Of a stretch of DNA of 64,000 nucleotides, positions 1-8,949 are shown piece after piece (position 1 is the stretch's first letter; the number at the start of each line of letters is the position of its first letter). Location of the stretch: assembly GCF_034931005.1 (NCBI RefSeq), contig NZ_JAYGIN010000010.1:62001-126000 (forward strand), written 5' to 3'. The notes under the pieces are model-generated. The model was given only the letters and a program-made list of their open reading frames with translations. It was not told the DNA's origin and searched no databases. Position numbers and translations under genes: made by a program. The stretch comes from Arcicella sp034931005 (GTDB taxonomy: Bacteria > Bacteroidota > Bacteroidia > Cytophagales > Spirosomataceae).

Positions 1-1557
1 GCAGGACCTCTTTACAATAAAATCTTTGACACTTTCAATAATTCAACGGCACAAACAGGAGGAATTGGATTCCGTCGTCAAACAACTAATTCTCAAACTG
101 CCAGTTCATATTTCTATGATTTGAACGGAAAACTAACTTTCAAACCTTCTGAAAACGAAAATATTTCATTGAGTTTTTATAATGGTGATGACGTTTTGGA
201 TAATTCTCAAAGCATCACTTCGCCATTTGGAGGAACGGGTGGTTTTAGTAATACCGACCTTTCTAAATGGGGAAATACAGGGTCAAGTTTGAAATGGTCA
301 AAACGTTGGAGTGATAAACTTTACACCAACGCACTCGTAAGTTACTCAAACTTCTTCAGCAACAGAGATAACACAAATTCATCAACTTTTACAACTGCAA
401 CGGAAACTCGTACTGTGAAATTTGGAGCGTTGGAATCAAATAATTTGACTGATTTCTCAGCAAAATTTGACGTAGAATATAAAACATCGTCTAACAATAA
501 CGTTCTTTTTGGTATTCAAGCTAACAAATTAGCCATTGATTATTCTTACAGCCAAAACGATACACTTGAAATTATTGGTAAAAGAGACAGAGGAAATCTT
601 ATTTCTGCATATTTACAAGATGAATTAAAGTTGGGGCAATTAGCATTGAAAGGCGGTTTGAGAATGTCATATTTTAGCCCAACTGCTAAGACCTATTTTG
701 AACCACGTTTATCAGCATCGTATGCCGTTAATGACCGCTTGAAGTTTAAAGGAGCTTGGGGTATTTATAATCAATTTGCTAAACAAGTTGAGCGTGAAGA
801 CATCACCAACGGTAGCCGTAACTTCTGGGTGTTAGCCAATAATTCATACTTACCTGTTACTTCGTCAACACATTATATTTTCGGATTTAGTTACGAATTG
901 AATGACTATCTTTTTGACGTAGAAGGTTATTACAAAGACATTCAAAACGATACTCGCTATACACTTCGCTTTGCTCCACAAATTGGTCGTGGGTTATTAG
1001 CAAGCGAAAGTTTCTTTAATGGTACAGGAAAAGTAAAAGGTATTGACTTTTTGGTTCAGAAGAAATTTGGAGATTATACAGGTTGGGTAGGTTATACTTT
1101 GGCTCAGTCGGATAAAGTAATAACGCAATTTTCGGCAGACCCATTTCCTTCCAATTTTGATGTAAGACACGAATTTAAGTCTGTCAATATTTATAAATTA
1201 GGTCGTTGGGATTTAGGAGCTACATGGATTTTTGCAACAGGCAAGCCATATACTTCAATTGTGGGTGGTTATACCGTGAAACTATTAGATGGTACTGTTA
1301 AAGATTTCACTGACCCGTCAACAACCAACGGTAACCGCTTACCTGATTCGCACCGTTTAGATGTATCAGCTACTTATAATTATTCACATGGTACCATCGG
1401 ACTTTCAATCTATAATCTGTATGCTCGTACAAATGTGTGGTATAAAAAATACCAAACTGTTACCGATGCTACAACCAACGAACGTTACTTATCAATCACG
1501 GATGTAAACTATCTTGGATTTACACCAAATATTACGTTTACGTATAAATTTAGATAG
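1..1557 (+). CDS. TonB-dependent receptor, C-terminal part (5' end outside window)
   Basis: The frame is open from base 1, so this is the 3' part of a larger gene. The roughly 518 visible residues are rich in alternating aromatic and polar strands and end in an aromatic residue-rich strand (FTYKFR), as expected for the C-terminal beta-barrel of an outer-membrane TonB-dependent receptor. The plug domain and TonB box would lie upstream. The receptor would import a large or scarce ligand (siderophore, cobalamin, glycan) using TonB energy; the ligand cannot be read from this part. A DUF4249 lipoprotein follows 79 bp downstream, a pairing that is common in Bacteroidota. Family assignment is good, substrate unknown. 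Confidence 0.85.
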   Translation, partial: AGPLYNKIFDTFNNSTAQTGGIGFRRQTTNSQTASSYFYDLNGKLTFKPSENENISLSFYNGDDVLDNSQSITSPFGGTGGFSNTDLSKWGNTGSSLKWSKRWSDKLYTNALVSYSNFFSNRDNTNSSTFTTATETRTVKFGALESNNLTDFSAKFDVEYKTSSNNNVLFGIQANKLAIDYSYSQNDTLEIIGKRDRGNLISAYLQDELKLGQLALKGGLRMSYFSPTAKTYFEPRLSASYAVNDRLKFKGAWGIYNQFAKQVEREDITNGSRNFWVLANNSYLPVTSSTHYIFGFSYELNDYLFDVEGYYKDIQNDTRYTLRFAPQIGRGLLASESFFNGTGKVKGIDFLVQKKFGDYTGWVGYTLAQSDKVITQFSADPFPSNFDVRHEFKSVNIYKLGRWDLGATWIFATGKPYTSIVGGYTVKLLDGTVKDFTDPSTTNGNRLPDSHRLDVSATYNYSHGTIGLSIYNLYARTNVWYKKYQTVTDATTNERYLSITDVNYLGFTPNITFTYKFR

Positions 1558-1636
1558 TTTATCAGTTAAATAAGTCTGAATTTATTATCTCTGATGTGTA
1601 CTCAGCAAGCAATAATAAATAATTGAAATACGAAAG

Positions 1637-2500
1637 ATGAAATCAAATTCAAAATATATAAAATTCATGGCATCAACGCTACTTTTTGCGTTGGCTTTGG
1701 GTGTTTTAACTGCTTGTGAAGAAGTTTCGACTTCCATTCCAGGCGGAGCAAAAGCAATTGTTGAAGCATATTTAATTCCAAATAAACCGATTACTTTAAA
1801 AGTAAAGAAGGAAATTGCTTACAGCGAAGACTTGGCAAATAAAGAAACTTTTATAGCAGGTTTATCCATCAAAGTTACAGGAACAGATGGTTCTTCTTAT
1901 GCTTTGAAACCATTTCAAGATACGCTTTATGTATCTGACAGTAATGTCAAATTGAAAGTTGGCGTAACTTACAGTCTATCATTTGATTATAACGGAAAAA
2001 CGGTTTCAGCAAGCACTATAATCCCTACAAAACCAACAGGGGTTGCTTCTGACATAAAATCAATCGTGAGAACTCGCCAAGTAATTACATCAACTGGTGG
2101 TTTTGGAAGAGATTTGGACGAAAATGTGGACATTAATTTATCTTGGACAAACCCAAATAATGAGTATCATTTTGTGGTTGCCGATAACCTTGAATCTAAA
2201 TTGGACTTAGTGGTTACTTTGCCAACTTCAAGCTCAACAACGGTTACAGATTTCAATCGTCGTTTTAGAAGTCAGCCCGTACAAGGAACTGCGACACGTT
2301 TGCGTTCTCAACAATTTGAGTATTTTGGAAAATACAACATCGTCGTTTTGAAGGTAAATCCAGACTATGCAGCTCTCTATAATACTTCAGGAACGACCTC
2401 TCAAAATATCAGTACACCGCCAACTACTATTACCAACGGACTTGGTATTTTTACAGGTGTAAATGCTGATACTTTAGCGTTTTTAGTAAAAGAAAGATAA
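1637..2500 (+). CDS. DUF4249-type lipoprotein partner of the TonB receptor
   Basis: A 287-residue exported protein. Residues 1-27 form a signal peptide ending in a lipobox (LTAC, Cys at about 27), so it should be lipid-anchored. The rest is beta-rich: an Ig-like N-terminal part (AIVEAYLIPNKP, TLYVSD) and a domain with a LSWTNP motif. This matches the DUF4249 family, whose genes commonly follow TonB-dependent receptors; function is uncharacterised, presumably ligand capture or receptor accessory at the cell surface. It ends before a strong terminator, so receptor and lipoprotein probably form one transcript. Confidence 0.8.
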   Translation: MKSNSKYIKFMASTLLFALALGVLTACEEVSTSIPGGAKAIVEAYLIPNKPITLKVKKEIAYSEDLANKETFIAGLSIKVTGTDGSSYALKPFQDTLYVSDSNVKLKVGVTYSLSFDYNGKTVSASTIIPTKPTGVASDIKSIVRTRQVITSTGGFGRDLDENVDINLSWTNPNNEYHFVVADNLESKLDLVVTLPTSSSTTVTDFNRRFRSQPVQGTATRLRSQQFEYFGKYNIVVLKVNPDYAALYNTSGTTSQNISTPPTTITNGLGIFTGVNADTLAFLVKER

Positions 2501-2518
2501 AAAACAGCAATACGGAAA

Positions 2519-2557
2519 GGGATAAAAGGAAGTAACGTTTCTTTTATCCCTTTTTTT
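2519..2557 (+). terminator. Rho-independent terminator after the receptor/DUF4249 operon
   Basis: Perfect 10-bp stem (GGGATAAAAG at 2519-2528 with CTTTTATCCC at 2541-2550), 12-nt loop, followed by seven Ts. Confidence 0.9.
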
Positions 2558-2616
2558 GTTTTTGGACATAATCAAATATACTTGGAAGTAGTAGCTAAGT
2601 AATTACAAAAAATATA

Positions 2617-3594
2617 ATGCAAAATTTCAGAACAACCTTTCCGATTCCAGTATCTAAACATCATATTTCGCTTGATTCTCAAATTCTAACATTGGGTTCT
2701 TGCTTTGCGGATGTCGTTGGTAACCAATTGAGAGAAAACAAATTAGATACATTAGTAAATCCATTTGGGACACTTTTCAATCCTCTTTCCATTTTCAAAA
2801 TTTTATCGCCATCTTACCGAGAAGCAGATGAAAGATTATTTGTGGAAAATCAAAAATTATGGTTTAATTATGATTTCCATTCTCAATTTGTAAGTAATTC
2901 AAAGGAGAATTTACAAGAGCAAATCAATCAAACCATTTATGCAATCAACTCCCTCCTACCGACTACCAATCACTTGGTTATCACCTTCGGAACGGCATTT
3001 ATCTACAAACTACTAAATCCACAAACTTATATTTCCAATTGTCATAAAATGCCCAATAATTTGTTTGAAAAAAACTTATTGAGTGTAAAAGATATTTGTA
3101 AATCCTTTGCCATTTTATACAAAGAACTGAAAGACGCAAATCCAGATTTAAAGATTATTCTAACGGTTTCGCCCGTGAGACATACCAAAGATGGTGTGCC
3201 TGAGAATCAGGTATCAAAGTCCATTTTAATCGCTGCTTGTCATTATTTAACTACTGATTATGAAGACATTACGTATTTTCCATCTTATGAAATAATGATG
3301 GATGATTTACGTGATTATCGTTTCTATAAAGCAGATTTAATTCATCCAAACGAAGTAGCAGAGCAATACATTTTTGAAAAATTTGCCGAAACTTATTTTG
3401 ATGATGATTTAAAATCTTTCATGACCGAATGGCAACAAATTCGTCGTGCCATCAATCACCGTCCTTTCAACGAAAAGTCAGAAAGTCATCAGAAGTTCTT
3501 GAAGAATTTATTAGAAGACTTAATCAAAATGTCAAAAAAGGTAAGCGTAAGTGAAGAAATCTACGAAGTACAAACTGCCTTGTCTGTATTCTAA
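2617..3594 (+). CDS. GSCFA-domain protein
   Basis: A 325-residue protein carrying the eponymous motif GSCFAD at residues 27-32 in the context LTLGSCFADVVGNQL. GSCFA proteins belong to the SGNH/GDSL-like esterase superfamily; the motif supplies the probable nucleophile region, and a late DLIHPN segment (about residue 245) resembles the D-x-x-H catalytic block. No signal peptide, so a cytoplasmic protein is likely. Natural substrate is unknown for the family. It stands alone between two terminator-like structures. Family assignment is firm from the motif, catalytic role is inference. Confidence 0.85.
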   Translation: MQNFRTTFPIPVSKHHISLDSQILTLGSCFADVVGNQLRENKLDTLVNPFGTLFNPLSIFKILSPSYREADERLFVENQKLWFNYDFHSQFVSNSKENLQEQINQTIYAINSLLPTTNHLVITFGTAFIYKLLNPQTYISNCHKMPNNLFEKNLLSVKDICKSFAILYKELKDANPDLKIILTVSPVRHTKDGVPENQVSKSILIAACHYLTTDYEDITYFPSYEIMMDDLRDYRFYKADLIHPNEVAEQYIFEKFAETYFDDDLKSFMTEWQQIRRAINHRPFNEKSESHQKFLKNLLEDLIKMSKKVSVSEEIYEVQTALSVF

Positions 3595-3703
3595 AACCTT
3601 GTCCATTATCGAACGAAACTGTATCAAAAACGAACAGTTCTACCTCCTACAATTCCTTTCAAATATTTAACAATCAACCGATTAACTTCTTGGCACAATC
3701 TTT

Positions 3704-3739
3704 ACAATCATTGAAGTATAATGTTACTTCAATGATTGT
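3704..3739. repeat. Perfect 15-bp inverted repeat upstream of the ABC gene
   Basis: ACAATCATTGAAGTA at 3704-3718 is exactly complementary to 3725-3739, with a 6-nt loop (TAATGT). No T-tract follows on the plus strand (GATTAAATATTTT), so it is either a weak terminator for the GSCFA gene or a hairpin or operator before the ABC gene, 20 nt from its ATG. Confidence 0.7.
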
Positions 3740-3759
3740 GATTAAATATTTTCTAAACA

Positions 3760-4419
3760 ATGCTACAACTCAAAAATATTTTCCGTTGGTACAACTCAGG
3801 AGCAAATCGTGCATTTGTCTTGCGTGATATAAGTCTCGAAATTCAAAAAGGTGAATTCATTTCTATCATGGGCCCGTCGGGTTCGGGCAAATCTACTCTT
3901 TTGCACGTGATGGGCATGATGGACGACCCTAACGAAGGCGAATATCTTTTTTTTGGCAATAGTGTACTCAATATCAAGGAAAAGCAAAGAGCCGAACTTT
4001 ATAAAAAACACATAGGTTTTGTTTTTCAGGCATACCATTTAATTGATGAATTGACGGTTTATGAAAACATCGAAACACCATTACTATATCATGGCTTTGG
4101 TTCGTCAGAACGAAAAGCAATGGTGGCTGATGTCTTAGACCGTTTCAATATTGTGGGCAAAAAAGACCTTTTTCCTAATCAGCTTTCGGGTGGGCAACAG
4201 CAATTGGTAGGTATTGCTCGTGCCGTTATTACCAAACCAGATTTGATTTTGGCAGATGAACCAACAGGAAACCTTAATTCTAAACAAGGCGAAGAAATCA
4301 TGGCATTGTTTCAAGCCCTAAACAAAGAAGGCGTAACGATTATACAAGTAACACATTCAGAAAAAAATGCTACTTACGGAAGCAGAATTGTGAACTTATT
4401 AGATGGGCGATTAGCTTAA
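3760..4419 (+). CDS. ABC transporter ATP-binding protein, LolD/MacB type
   Basis: A 219-residue nucleotide-binding subunit. Walker A is GPSGSGKST at 38-46, the Q-loop is FVFQAYHL, the signature is LSGGQQQ, Walker B is LILADEPTGN, and the H-switch is VTHS. The YENIETPLLY region and the size fit the MacB/LolD/FtsE branch, which powers extraction of lipoproteins or peptides by FtsX-type permeases. No permease lies next to it on either side, so its membrane partner must be encoded elsewhere. The next gene is a DUF4097 exported protein 85 bp downstream, possibly co-transcribed. Confidence 0.9.
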   Translation: MLQLKNIFRWYNSGANRAFVLRDISLEIQKGEFISIMGPSGSGKSTLLHVMGMMDDPNEGEYLFFGNSVLNIKEKQRAELYKKHIGFVFQAYHLIDELTVYENIETPLLYHGFGSSERKAMVADVLDRFNIVGKKDLFPNQLSGGQQQLVGIARAVITKPDLILADEPTGNLNSKQGEEIMALFQALNKEGVTIIQVTHSEKNATYGSRIVNLLDGRLA

Positions 4420-4504
4420 TTCGATAAACAATGCAACAATTTCCTCAATAATGGCATCTATTAAAAATAGAATCCAGATTTATCCATTTAAACCCTTCAA
4501 CAAT

Positions 4505-5536
4505 ATGAAAACGCTTAATATAATACTCGCAATTCTACTGACAACCTGTGTGGTAATAGCCCAAAAAGATGGTGATAAACCTTACATGACTAAGACCTTT
4601 TCGGCAAATGCTATCAAAAATTTAAAAATGACTACTTCAGGCGGAAGCCTAACTGTAACGGGAACAAACGAATCCGAAGCTAAAATCGAAGTGTATGTTC
4701 GTGGGAATAATTGGAAAGAAGAAATCAGTAAAGAAGAACTTGAAGAACGTTTACAAAACTACGAATTGACGATTTCACAAAATGGTAATACGCTCATTGC
4801 TTTTTCAAAAAATAAAACCAATAATTGGGGCAAAAAATCACTAAGTATTGCTTTTAAAGCTTTTGTTCCAACAAAAATAACGACAGATTTAAGTACCAGT
4901 GGAGGAAGTATTAGTGTGAAAGAAATTGCTGGAAATGCCGTTGGAAAAACATCAGGAGGTAGTATTTCAGTAACAAATTGTAAGAATAAAATAGACCTAA
5001 AAACCTCTGGAGGAAGTATTTCTGCCACAAATTGTACGGGAGATATTGACCTTATTACTTCTGGCGGTAGTATTTCTGCTACTGATTTAGATGGGATAAT
5101 CGACCTAAAAACTTCTGGTGGAAGTATTTCTTTAGATAATTTAAAAGGCAAAACCAGTGCTATCACCTCAGGCGGAAGTATCAAAGCAACCGAATTAAGA
5201 GGGGAATCTATCGTGAAAACATCAGGTGGCTCCATCGTTTTGAGTGAAATTCGTGGAACTTTAGATGCCGCTACCAGTGCAGGAAGTATTGATGCAGAAA
5301 TTTTAGAATTAGGAACATCATTAAATTTGAGCGTTTCATCAGGAAGTATGAACGTAAAAATGCCCATGAATAAAGGTGCGACCTTAGATTGGGCTGCTAA
5401 CAAAATAAATGTTAGTCCTTTGAATCATTTTCAGGGAAATACCGAGAAAAACTACATCAAAGGAACACTCAATGGTGGTGGCATTCCTATAAACTTGAAA
5501 GTAAGTTCAGGAAACCTCACTGTGAAGTCTTTATAA
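4505..5536 (+). CDS. Exported DUF4097-type beta-solenoid repeat protein
   Basis: I start at the ATG at 4505 because it opens a clean signal peptide (about 20 residues, ending VVIAQ); the longer frame from 4451 adds 18 hydrophilic residues before it. The mature protein has about eight near-consecutive repeats of 19-20 residues, each with the core TSGGSI(S/K/V), between roughly residues 130 and 280. Such TSGGSI repeats build right-handed parallel beta-solenoids in DUF4097/DUF2807 adhesin-like proteins. Likely periplasmic or surface-exposed; ligand unknown. It follows the ABC ATPase and is closed by a terminator. The repeats could shorten or lengthen by recombination. Confidence 0.8.
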   Translation: MKTLNIILAILLTTCVVIAQKDGDKPYMTKTFSANAIKNLKMTTSGGSLTVTGTNESEAKIEVYVRGNNWKEEISKEELEERLQNYELTISQNGNTLIAFSKNKTNNWGKKSLSIAFKAFVPTKITTDLSTSGGSISVKEIAGNAVGKTSGGSISVTNCKNKIDLKTSGGSISATNCTGDIDLITSGGSISATDLDGIIDLKTSGGSISLDNLKGKTSAITSGGSIKATELRGESIVKTSGGSIVLSEIRGTLDAATSAGSIDAEILELGTSLNLSVSSGSMNVKMPMNKGATLDWAANKINVSPLNHFQGNTEKNYIKGTLNGGGIPINLKVSSGNLTVKSL

Positions 5537-5560
5537 TTACTTTAGTTTTGGTTAAGTATT

Positions 5561-5594
5561 AGTCGCTCGTTGATTTTCAGCAAGCGACTTTTTT
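5561..5594 (+). terminator. Rho-independent terminator after the DUF4097 gene
   Basis: 13-bp stem with two mispaired or wobble positions (AGTCGCTCGTTGA with TCAGCAAGCGACT), a very short loop and a run of six Ts. Confidence 0.8.
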
Positions 5595-5624
5595 GTTTTT
5601 TCTTGTAAAATCTATGTACTTTTG
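5592..5624 (+). promoter_or_regulatory. Bacteroidota-type promoter for fabI
   Basis: TTTG at 5592-5595, 21-bp spacer, TACTTTTG at 5617-5624 (consensus TTTG-N19-21-TAnnTTTG). The predicted start is about 60 nt before the fabI ATG. Confidence 0.6.
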
Positions 5625-5691
5625 TAACAAAAAAGAATAATTTGGGAGATATTTAAAATCCCGAATTAGAAATTAAAAATCCCAAATCAAA

Positions 5692-6504
5692 ATGTCATAC
5701 GGTCTTTTAAAAGGAAAAAGAGGTATTATCTCAGGAGCATTAGATGCTAACTCAATCGCTTGGAAAGTAGCTCAACGTGCCAAAGAAGAAGGAGCTATTA
5801 TTACGCTCACTAACGCACCATTAGCCATGCGTATGGGCGAAATCAATAAATTAGCAGAAGAATGTGAAGCAAAAATTATTCCTGCTGATGCAACTTCCGT
5901 AGAAGATTTAGAGAAACTTTATGAAGGCTCAATGGAGGCTCTTGGTGGGAAAATCGACTTTGTTTTACATTCAATCGGTATGAGTACCAATATCCGTAAA
6001 AACCGTCCTTATGGTGATTTGAACTACGAATGGTTTTTAAAATCATTAGACGTGTCAGCTCTTTCATTCCATAAAATGTTGCAAGTTGCTGACAAAATGG
6101 ACGCAATCAATGATAACGGTTCAGTTGTAGCATTATCATATATTGCCGCTCAACGTTCATTCCCTGATTATACCGATATGGCACAGGCAAAAGCAATGTT
6201 AGAATCTATTGCTCGCTCTTATGGTTATGTATATGGCAAGAAAAACGGAACAAGAGTAAACACCGTTTCTCAGTCGCCTACCAAAACATCTGCTGGTACT
6301 GGTATTTCTGGATTTAATGCTTTTTATGAATATGCAGAACAAATGTCTCCATTAGGAAACGCTTCTGCTGAAGAGTGTGCAGACTATGTAATCACATTAT
6401 TCTCTGATTTAACGAAGAAAGTAACCATGCAAAACCTTTTCCATGACGGAGGTTTCAGCGGTGTAGGAATTTCAGAAGAAATTGTTAATAAAATGGGGCA
6501 ATAA
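5692..6504 (+). CDS. fabI: Enoyl-[acyl-carrier-protein] reductase (NADH)
   Basis: A 270-residue FabI. It reduces trans-2-enoyl-ACP in the last step of each fatty-acid elongation cycle. The N-terminal nucleotide site is of the FabI kind (GALDANSIAW at 15-24) rather than a classical TGxxxGxG. The catalytic pair is Tyr160 and Lys167 (YTDMAQAK), with Tyr150 before it; all three are offset by four from E. coli Tyr146, Tyr156 and Lys163. Length is normal for the family. It is monocistronic, with its own promoter and terminator. The other fatty-acid genes in the window, acpP and fabF, lie 24 kb away. Confidence 0.96.
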   Translation: MSYGLLKGKRGIISGALDANSIAWKVAQRAKEEGAIITLTNAPLAMRMGEINKLAEECEAKIIPADATSVEDLEKLYEGSMEALGGKIDFVLHSIGMSTNIRKNRPYGDLNYEWFLKSLDVSALSFHKMLQVADKMDAINDNGSVVALSYIAAQRSFPDYTDMAQAKAMLESIARSYGYVYGKKNGTRVNTVSQSPTKTSAGTGISGFNAFYEYAEQMSPLGNASAEECADYVITLFSDLTKKVTMQNLFHDGGFSGVGISEEIVNKMGQ

Positions 6505-6536
6505 GTATTTGATTATCAATACAAATGCCAAATACA

Positions 6537-6572
6537 AAAGGGAAGATTTCATCAATGGAATCTTCCCTTTTT
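6537..6572 (+). terminator. Rho-independent terminator of fabI
   Basis: 12-bp perfect stem (AAAGGGAAGATT at 6537-6548, AATCTTCCCTTT at 6559-6570), followed by Ts. Confidence 0.85.
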
Positions 6573-6823
6573 ATATATTAAGTTGCTTAAACCAAACAAA
6601 CTGATATTTTTGCAATTAAATTCTGCATTTATCCATCATTATTTTGTGCAACGAAGCCTCAAGCTTTAGGTAATAAATACTAATTTTTACGCCTACAAAT
6701 GATTCAAACCTTTTTTTTATAAAACTTTGGAACATTTTTTGCTTATAAAAGGTACAATAACTACTTTCGTAACAAAACAAGTATCTGTTATTCAAGTATT
6801 TAATCGCTAATAATCATAATATA
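6573..6823 (+). promoter_or_regulatory. Gene-free leader region with two candidate promoters
   Basis: No reading frame of note. Two promoter-like pairs: TTG at 6583 with TATTTTTG at 6605-6612 (19-bp spacer), and TTTG at 6738-6741 with TACTTTCG at 6762-6769 (20-bp spacer). The second would start transcription about 50 nt before the ATG at 6824; the first would give a 200-nt leader. Confidence 0.45.
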
Positions 6824-7147
6824 ATGAAACCCGTCCCTAAAAAAAACTCTTTTTTTACTGACTTACCCGTTCGTAAAAATACACACCACAATGCTCTTTT
6901 TTCACTATCTTCGCTATTTTTAGCAGTATTTCTTTTTTTTTCTTTGAGTTTTTTCTCGGAAGTTAAAGCCACCAATTTATCGGTAGTTCAAAAACCAACT
7001 CCGACAAAAACTAAGGCAAAAACTGCCAAAAAAGGAAAAGCAAAAACCAAAGGACGTAAGTCTAATCTTATCCGAAAAGATACGCTTAGCGATATAGACC
7101 CTGCTAATACAAGCTCACCTTTATATCAAAAAACAAATAACAAATAA
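6824..7147 (+). CDS. Small single-TM, lysine-rich protein of unknown function
   Basis: A 107-residue protein I do not recognise. Residues 25-47 are strongly hydrophobic (LSSLFLAVFLFFSLSFFSEV) and end near a possible cleavage site (VKA-T). The C-terminal half is very basic, with repeats of the kind KTKAKTAKKGKAKTKGRK. It may be a membrane-anchored or exported basic peptide. It has a reasonable promoter and lies 84 bp before the exported TPR/Ppx-like protein on the same strand, so the two may be co-expressed. Coding status rests on length, start and promoter only. Confidence 0.6.
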   Translation: MKPVPKKNSFFTDLPVRKNTHHNALFSLSSLFLAVFLFFSLSFFSEVKATNLSVVQKPTPTKTKAKTAKKGKAKTKGRKSNLIRKDTLSDIDPANTSSPLYQKTNNK

Positions 7148-7231
7148 TACAACTCCTATCATAGAGTTGAAGATTTTGTGTAAAATCAATTATACTTTTT
7201 CAAATTAAATTATTCCTTATTAACCCAAATC

Positions 7232-8647
7232 ATGAGAAAATTACTCCTTACCCTTCTTTTAGGAATGTTTGTGTGGGCATCAGGCTTCGCTCAAGCTACG
7301 GCAGACTTCAACACAGCCCTCAAATACATTAAAGCTGGCAACACCTTACGTGAAGTAAAACAGTACGACCAAGCCGAAGAATACCTCAATAAAGCACTTA
7401 ACGTTGTAAGAAATAAAGACAAATATTGGGAAGCAGCAGCTTATGAAAACTTAGGTTTTTTATATCGTGACCAAGAAAATATCCTTGAAGCATCTCGTAA
7501 TTTCAGCAAAGCCATTGACATTTATCGTTCGCTTAAAATGGCAATGAGTGAAAAAGCTCTTATGCAATTAATGGCAGGTTTGAAAGATACTGAAGAACTT
7601 TTTGCTGGTATCGACATTGGCTCAAAAGGCGTTAAATTAAGTATCATTGGCGTTTCAGTTTCTCCTAAAAAAGGCTTGACTTATAACTTGAGAAAAAGTA
7701 TGTCAATCAATACTGAACCAAGTGCTTTGTCTGCCGCTTCAATCAAAGAAACTGCCGCAGCCGTTAGAGATTTGATTGACACAGCAACCGTAAAAAATTC
7801 AGTAGTTTCTGACCGCCTTTTTGTGGTTATGAGTAGCGGATTGAAACAAGCAACTGACAAAGCTCCAGGTAAAGAAGCAGAATTAGTAGCGGCTATCAGA
7901 GATGCCGTTAAAAATCCAAGTCTAAAAGTTGACGTAGTTTCATTTGAAGATGAAGCAAAATACGGTGCATTGGCAATGATTGTTCCTGAATTACACTTAT
8001 CATCTTCAATCATGGATATTGGCGGTGGTAACGTAAAAGGTGGATATTTGTTAAACCGTTCAAAATTTGAAGCAGTTAACTTTCCTTACGGAACAAAAGC
8101 TTTCGGTAAAATTGTAAAAACGAAATACCCAGATGCTGACATCAAAGGATATATTGCAGGTGTTGATAACGAAATCGTAGCTGTTCGTGAAGAAATGGCA
8201 ATCGAAATGAATCGTCGTGTAGGTTTGAAAAACCGTAAAAATGTATATTTATTAGGAGGTATCGCCTTTGTGATGAACACATTATTACACCCAGAACGTG
8301 CTGCAATTATTGGTCGTCCAGTAGAAGTTTCGTTGGATGATGTAAAAAAATTCCGTCAGATGTCTGTATCAAATTACGAAGAATTGATTAACCCTGACTT
8401 TGGAAAAATCGCTGACCCAATCGTAAAACAAATTGCAGAAGAAGATGTAAAATTGATTACTACCAAATTATATAATAATCAAGACATCATTGCGGGAGCT
8501 ACCATTTTAGAAACAGTAATGAAAGAATACGCTCGTGACGGTGTTCAAAAGCGTTTTTACTTCATCAAAGGTGGTGACGTAGCGTGGATTTCAGGCTATA
8601 TTTTCAAAATTATCTCAGACGATTACGCAGTGAAAAAAGAATTATAA
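7232..8647 (+). CDS. Exported TPR protein fused to a Ppx/GppA-like ASKHA domain
   Basis: A 471-residue protein. Residues 1-20 are a signal peptide (cleavage near GFA-Q). Residues about 24-115 form TPR-like helices (NTALKYIKAGNTL, AAYENLGFLYRDQ). From 125 on it resembles the exopolyphosphatase/GppA fold of the actin-like ATPase superfamily: phosphate-1 loop GIDIGSKGVK at 126-135, a SFEDEAKYGAL segment at 237-247 like the Ppx EEA motif, and the phosphate-2 loop MDIGGGN at 261-267. Ppx/GppA enzymes are normally cytoplasmic and act on polyphosphate or pppGpp; here the domain would act outside the inner membrane. Activity is unproven. Confidence 0.75.
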   Translation: MRKLLLTLLLGMFVWASGFAQATADFNTALKYIKAGNTLREVKQYDQAEEYLNKALNVVRNKDKYWEAAAYENLGFLYRDQENILEASRNFSKAIDIYRSLKMAMSEKALMQLMAGLKDTEELFAGIDIGSKGVKLSIIGVSVSPKKGLTYNLRKSMSINTEPSALSAASIKETAAAVRDLIDTATVKNSVVSDRLFVVMSSGLKQATDKAPGKEAELVAAIRDAVKNPSLKVDVVSFEDEAKYGALAMIVPELHLSSSIMDIGGGNVKGGYLLNRSKFEAVNFPYGTKAFGKIVKTKYPDADIKGYIAGVDNEIVAVREEMAIEMNRRVGLKNRKNVYLLGGIAFVMNTLLHPERAAIIGRPVEVSLDDVKKFRQMSVSNYEELINPDFGKIADPIVKQIAEEDVKLITTKLYNNQDIIAGATILETVMKEYARDGVQKRFYFIKGGDVAWISGYIFKIISDDYAVKKEL

Positions 8648-8783
8648 TTTCGATGTTTGTAAGTTGATGCTCGATACATTTTAATAGATTTTCAAATATA
8701 TCGGGTAATTTCACAAAATATAATGAATTGGTTATTGGTATTTTACCCTTTTCTAATTACCAATAACTAATCACCAAATAATC

Positions 8784-8820
8784 AAAAGCCTTGTAGAAAT
8801 CTTTTCTGCAAGGCTTTTAA
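8784..8820. terminator. Terminator after the TPR/Ppx-like gene
   Basis: Stem of 16 bp with one wobble (AAAAGCCTTGTAGAAA with TTTTCTGCAAGGCTTTT). The T-run lies in the stem, so it should work in either direction. Confidence 0.75.
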
Positions 8821-8896
8821 ATTAAGCGGTTATCTGAATATCTAACATCGAAATCCGAACTTCAAACCTACTCAAAACCGAAAATTTCAAGATAGA

Positions 8897-8928
8897 TTCG
8901 GAATTAAAGATTGTCGTTTATAATTTTG
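8897..8928 (+). promoter_or_regulatory. Promoter of tpiA
   Basis: TAATTTTG at 8921-8928 with a weak TTCG 20 bp upstream. The predicted start is about 15 nt before the tpiA ATG. Confidence 0.5.
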
Positions 8929-8949
8929 TATAAATAAAACCAAAAAATA

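Larger units (their letters stand above)
8648..8949. other. 302-nt gene-free region with hairpins and the tpiA promoter
   Basis: Holds an imperfect 14-bp inverted repeat (ATTGGTTATTGGTA at 8727-8740 with 8758-8771), the terminator at 8784-8820, and a TAATTTTG promoter element for tpiA. An 11-bp pair (ATTTCGATGTT near 8646, complement near 8843) brackets these. No reading frame seen. Confidence 0.6.

Noticed and set aside
4759..5403. 214-codon minus-strand frame inside the DUF4097 gene.
   Set aside because: It is the mirror of the TSGGSI repeats (LPPEV repeats) and the plus-strand frame has a signal peptide and family match.
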